Part shown: positions 59,033 to 64,000 of the stretch, one piece after another
How the letters are laid out: every line of letters starts with the position of its first letter
How positions within the stretch are numbered: the stretch's first letter is position 1
NCBI RefSeq assembly: GCF_004210375.1
Contig: NC_134825.1
Span: forward strand, 69,741,558 to 69,805,557
From: Tachypleus tridentatus
Lineage: Eukaryota > Arthropoda > Merostomata > Xiphosura > Limulidae
Direction of reading: 5' to 3'
Length of the DNA stretch: 64,000 bases
Notes under the pieces: model-generated
Seen by the model: the letters and a program-made list of their open reading frames with translations, nothing else
Database searches by the model: none
What the model was told of the DNA's origin: nothing
Program-made: the position numbers and the translations under genes

Positions 59033-59294
59033 TTAATTTCGCACAAAGCTATTCGAGGGCTATCTGTGCTAGCCGTCCCTAATTTAGTAGTGTAAGACTA
59101 GAGTGAAGGCAGCTAGTCATCACTACCCACCGCCAACTCTTGGGCTACTCTTTAAACAACGAATAGTGGGACTGACCGTCACATTATAACGTTCCTACGG
59201 CTGAAAGGGCGAGCATGTTTGGCGCAACGGGAATGCGAACCCGCGACCCTCGGATTACGAGTCGCACGCCTTAACACGCTTGGCCATGCCGGGC
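59033..59294 (-). repeat. Family A SINE in macrosatellite unit 2, minus strand
   Basis: Same insertion and same diagnostic variants as in unit 1, so it predates amplification of the 3-kb unit. Confidence 0.93.
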
Positions 59295-60383
59295 ACTCTA
59301 TTTATATAATTAATTTTAAAAATACATACGAATATTATGCAACATTATACTGATTGCAATATATAAATTTTGGGAGTATTAGTTGGTATATTTGATAGAT
59401 ATTACATGTGTCTAATGAAATATATGCCTGAAGGTTTAATTTGGCTTGTTTTTGTTTCTGGAAGTTAATTAGTTGCTTTTTAGGATCGATACCATTTGTT
59501 TGACTAATAACATAAAAATAGTATTCAGTTGTTTATTAAATGACAAACCCTAGCATTAACTGCTTCTAGATACAAGTTCGTTAAAAACGTTTAGAAGTTT
59601 AAGAAATTAAGGAGAGATTGTTTGTTGTGGAACGCAAGGGTACACAATGGTCCATATCTGTTGTGCTCACTTTAGGAATATAACTCTAAATATTAGTGTT
59701 ATAAGCCCTTAAAGATTGAAGCTGAAACACAGAGAGATTATAAAAGGAGAGACAATATATTTATTGATCCATGCATACTGGTTGTTTATAGTTAATTAAA
59801 GACAACAGTTAGAAACAACAAAAGTGTAGAAATAACAAAATCAACACAAAATCTTGAATTTAACCTAATAAACCTTTTTTTTTTAAAACTATGTTAAAAC
59901 AAATCTAAATGAAACAAAGTTGGTTTGTTGAGTAGCCATTGTTCTAAAACTCGAAGAGTTGAAAAAGTTTTGAGAACAACCGTCTCTGGATAAATTAAGA
60001 AGTATCAAGTTGGTCTATTAAGAACAATTGGTTTCTTTAATATTGAATGTTCCTTAGGCTGTGAGAATACGATAAATTCAAGTTGTTTAGTTATAAAAAA
60101 ATAACTCGGTTGCCTCTTTTACCGTGCAGGAGTGATGTGTGAATACTTGTGGTGAGCTACCGTGCTTCTCTCTGTGTGAGTAATAGCCTCTTAATGAATT
60201 TTATGCATTTAATACATGGGTATATATATATACACACTCACGTATATATCTTTAAACCAATGAATCACAAATTGATTAGAATCGAGTCTATGTTTTATCT
60301 TGTATCAGTTAGCACAGAACTAACCCTCTCTTTATATATTTTTATATTTACATTTAACGATTTTGGAATTGCATGATTTTTAA

Positions 60384-60615
60384 TGAGGATAGTGTTACTA
60401 TCTACCATGCTGTACGGTATTGGTAAGTATAGTGTCACTAATTTCTAATTATTAGTCATACTTTTGTCGTTCTTCAATTGGTTCCCAAAGAAACTACATG
60501 AATATTCCCCGTGTGAAACAATAAAACATGGAAACGTTCTAACATTGAATGAATATGGTTTTATAAAGTATAGAAATATTTCTGTTAAAACAACCTGTTG
60601 TAAAGTGTATCAAGG
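60384..60615 (+). CDS. Candidate small secreted peptide, unit 3
   Basis: Identical to the unit 2 copy over the putative exons and the 33-base gap. Confidence 0.28.
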
Positions 60616-62066
60616 TAAGTTTTTCAACACGAAACAAAATAAATTAGGTAAAAAAAATATCTTCCATCAATCTTCAAGCACTTCAGTCATCTTTAAAATG
60701 TACCGGTAAACAATAAAACATATTACTGGTTAGAGCGGATAATACTCAAAACTTCGCCATCTTAAAACAAATTTTATGATGAATGTTAAATAAGACAACT
60801 AGTTAGCGCATATTTTTTTAACTCTTGCTATGGGTTTAAAAATAGGTTATTGTTTATTGTATATCTCTTAACTTTCTGCTAACGTTAAAATTATTTTGAT
60901 AAACAGTCCTGAAAATGATTTTGATGAGCCTAAACGAGGATTAACGTGTAATGTATACATTTTGAAATATTTGCCATCTCTAAAAGTAGGGCTCATTAAT
61001 TTATATTCGCACCATGATTATTACCTTTAAAACGGGTTTGACTAGCATTAAACAGGACTATTGGTTCGACTATATTCTCCAACTGTTTTATTTCTTAAAA
61101 CGGTTTTACGAGATTAAATCCAGGAATACTGGATTGTGTACATTCTCAGATTTTCGTAATAATTAAAACAACACTGATGAGCTTAAAACAAGATTACGTA
61201 GCTGAAATATATTCCACAAAGATTTCCACGCCTTAAAAGGTTTTCTTAAGCTTAAAACAAGATTATTGGTTCGTATATATTATCCATATATAGAGAAATA
61301 TCGTTGGTTAATGTAGGGGTTCCCAAACTTTCTCAACATGAGGTCTCTCAGAACATTTTTCATCTTGACTGTGGCCTCACACGAAATGAATCTGTTGTTA
61401 AAGACTATGTTAGTAATATTGTGGATACAGTATATTTGCCTCGCTACGACAGATTTCTGCGGCCGTTTTTGTAGAACTTCTAGTGTAACGCGTATCTCAG
61501 GATGTTTTCCATCATTAAAACTCTCTTAACGAGCTTCCAATGACATTGCTAGTTAGGATATGTTCCCAACATTTTTGAAACAGGAAAATGATTTTTTAAA
61601 TATATTCTCAAACTCTTTGCCATATTTTAAACGTTTTAACGAAACTAAAACATTATTAGTTATTGTATATCCCTAATATGTTTTACCACTTACCGCTTTT
61701 GATGAACGTGAAACAGTATTATGGGTCAGTACACAGTTTCTAAAATTATTGCTGTCCTTAAAACGGTTACTGATTTGCGTATATATTCGAGACTTTTGAA
61801 AGAGTTTTGATGTGTATAACAAACATTTTCTATAACAGAAATTCTCGTAATACCCATATGACAAAAGTAAACAATAATGTATTTTGTTTTACGTTGTAAC
61901 TTAATTATATAATTTAAATTATTAGACGACATGTATTTTTTTTACTATGTGTATAAATTATCCGAAGCTGTTATTTTCGTAACAAATAACTTGCGTTAGT
62001 TTTAAACATTCAACGAAATAAAATAAAAACAAGGAAATATTTCTATACGTTTTTCAGTTGGTTTTT

Positions 62067-62328
62067 TAATTTCGCACAAAGCTATTCGAGGGCTATCTGT
62101 GCTAGCCGTCCCTAATTTAGTAGTGTAAGACTAGAGTGAAGGCAGCTAGTCATCACTACCCACCGCCAACTCTTGGGCTACTCTTTAAACAACGAATAGT
62201 GGGACTGACCGTCACATTATAACGTTCCTACGGCTGAAAGGGCGAGCATGTTTGGCGCAACGGGAATGCGAACCCGCGACCCTCGGATTACGAGTCGCAC
62301 GCCTTAACACGCTTGGCCATGCCGGGCA
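62067..62328 (-). repeat. Family A SINE in macrosatellite unit 3, minus strand
   Basis: Same insertion as in units 1 and 2. Confidence 0.93.
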
Positions 62329-63418
62329 CTCTATTTATATAATTAATTTTTAAAATACATACGAATATTATGCAACATTATACTGATTGCAATATATAAA
62401 TTTTGGGAGTATTAGTTGGTATATTTGATAGATATTACATGTGTCTAATGAAATATATGCCTGAAGGTTTAATTTGGCTTGTTTTTGTTTCTGGAAGTTA
62501 ATTAGTTGCTTTTTAGGATCGATACCATTTGTTTGACTAATAACATAAAAATAGTATTCAGTTGTTTATTAAATGACAAACCCTAGCATTAACTGCTTCT
62601 AGATACAAGTTCGTTAAAACGTTTAGAAGTTTAAGAAATTAAGGAGAGATTGTTTGTTGTGGAACGCAAGGGTACACAATGGTCCATATCTGTTGTGCTC
62701 ACTTTAGGAATATAACTCTAAATATTAGTGTTATAAGCCCTTAAAGATTGAAGCTGAAACACAGAGAGATTATAAAAGGAGAGACAATATATTTATTGAT
62801 CCATGCATACTGGTTGTTTATAGTTAATTAAAGACAACAGTTAGAAACAACAAAAGTGTAGAAATAACAAAATCAACACAAAATCTTGAATTTAACCTAA
62901 TAAACCTTTTTTTTTTAAAACTATGTTAAAAACAAATCTAAATGAAACAAAGTTGGTTTGTTGAGTAGCCATTGTTCTAAAACTCGAAGAGTTGAAAAAA
63001 GTTTTTGAGAACAACCGTCTCTGGATAAATTAAGAAGTATCAAGTTGGTCTATTAAGAACAATTGGTTTCTTTAATATTGAATGTTCCTTAGGCTGTGAG
63101 AATACGATAAATTCAAGTTGTTTAGTTATAAAAAAATAACTCGGTTGCCTCTTTTACCGTGCAGGAGTGATGTGTGAATACTTGTGGTGAGCTACCGTGC
63201 TTCTCTCTGTGTGAGTAATAGCCTCTTAATGAATTTTATGCATTTAATACATGGGTATATATATATACACACTCACGTATATATCTTTAAACCAATGAAT
63301 CACAAATTGATTAGAATCGAGTCTATGTTTTATCTTGTATCAGTTAGCACAGAACTAACCCTCTCTTTATATATTTTTATATTTACATTTAACGATTTTG
63401 GAATTGCATGATTTTTAA

Positions 63419-63650
63419 TGAGGATAGTGTTACTATCTACCATGCTGTACGGTATTGGTAAGTATAGTGTCACTAATTTCTAATTATTAGTCATACTTTT
63501 GTCGTTCTTCAATTGGTTCCCAAAGAAACTACATGAATATTCCCCGTGTGAAACAATAAAACATGGAAACGTTCTAACATTGAATGAATATGGTTTTATA
63601 AAGTATAGAAATATTTCTGTTAAAACAACCTGTTGTAAAGTGTATCAAGG
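63419..63650 (+). CDS. Candidate small secreted peptide, unit 4
   Basis: Identical to the unit 2 copy; the rest of this unit runs out of the window. Confidence 0.28.
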
Positions 63651-64000
63651 TAAGTTTTTCAACACGAAACAAAATAAATTAGGTAAAAAAAATATCTTCC
63701 ATCAATCTTCAAGCACTTCAGTCATCTTTAAAATGTACCGGTAAACAATAAAACATATTACTGGTTAGAGCGGATAATACTCAAAACTTCGCCATCTTAA
63801 AACAAATTTTATGATGAATGTTAAATAAGACAACTAGTTAGCGCATATTTTTTTAACTCTTGCTATGGGTTTAAAAATAGGTTATTGTTTATTGTATATC
63901 TCTTAACTTTCTGCTAACGTTAAAATTATTTTGATAAACAGTCCTGAAAATGATTTTGATGAGCCTAAACGAGGATTAACGTGTAATGTATACATTTTGA

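Larger units (their letters stand above)
53950..64000 (+). repeat. Macrosatellite: ~3.04-kb unit in tandem, 3.3 copies, open at window end
   Basis: ACTCGGTTGCCTCTTTTACC starts units at 53950, 57068, 60104 and 63139 (steps of 3118, 3036 and 3035). Unit 1 is longer mainly because of an extra ~69-bp minisatellite unit near 54880-55020. Units 2-4 are almost identical, differing mostly by one-base changes in A/T runs. Each complete unit holds, in order, the candidate peptide exons, a ~65-bp minisatellite with a hAT-like insert, a minus-strand SINE and a spacer. The array continues past the window. Confidence 0.97.

Overview
This window is animal nuclear DNA, AT-rich and dominated by repeats. It has no operons, ribosome-binding sites or bacterial-style gene packing. 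The repeat content points to a chelicerate, most likely a horseshoe crab: about twenty tRNA-derived SINE copies carry a head and tail that I associate, from memory, with Limulus/Tachypleus DNA. The one convincing host gene is an arthropod-type NK2 homeobox gene. The species call is inference; the homeobox call is read directly from the sequence.

The host gene is a two-exon Nkx2-1/scarecrow (scro) orthologue on the + strand. Exon 1 (42722-43061) has the N-terminal TN/repressor motif and the VPQL...YC...WYG block. Exon 2 (47905-48674) has the homeodomain, the NK2-specific domain and a three-copy coding minisatellite. The roughly 4.8-kb intron holds a SINE, two local tandem duplications and a minisatellite beside the acceptor. 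The only in-frame splice uses the second of two donors four bases apart; the stronger-looking first donor would bring an immediate stop.

From 1 to 42 kb the sequence is a graveyard of mobile elements. They include a decayed Penelope-like retroelement (about 1.35-3.69 kb) with RT, a GIY-YIG domain and a hammerhead-like tail; a broken member of an unclassified multicopy protein family (7.0-8.9 kb, minus); a mariner with intact termini (12250-13487); two TA-flanked MITEs; a hAT/ZBED-type transposase pseudogene (19638-21512) preceded by two head-to-head SINEs; a LINE RT fragment; a Tc1-like copy; a pair of unclassified dispersed repeats; and many SINEs of two head types. Long tandem arrays lie at 32.88-33.38 kb (39-bp unit) and 34.5-36.56 kb (79-bp and 35/70-bp units).

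Downstream of scro come minisatellites of 77 and 69 bp, an internally deleted pogo-like element (51035-52086), an inverted relative of the 69-bp repeat (52.9-53.04 kb) and a 66-bp minisatellite. From 53950 to the window edge runs a macrosatellite with a unit of about 3.04 kb (3.3 copies seen). Each complete unit contains a candidate small secreted-peptide gene, an older minisatellite of about 65 bp interrupted by a hAT-like fragment, and a SINE. This array, its candidate peptide and the scro donor pair are the most interesting items.
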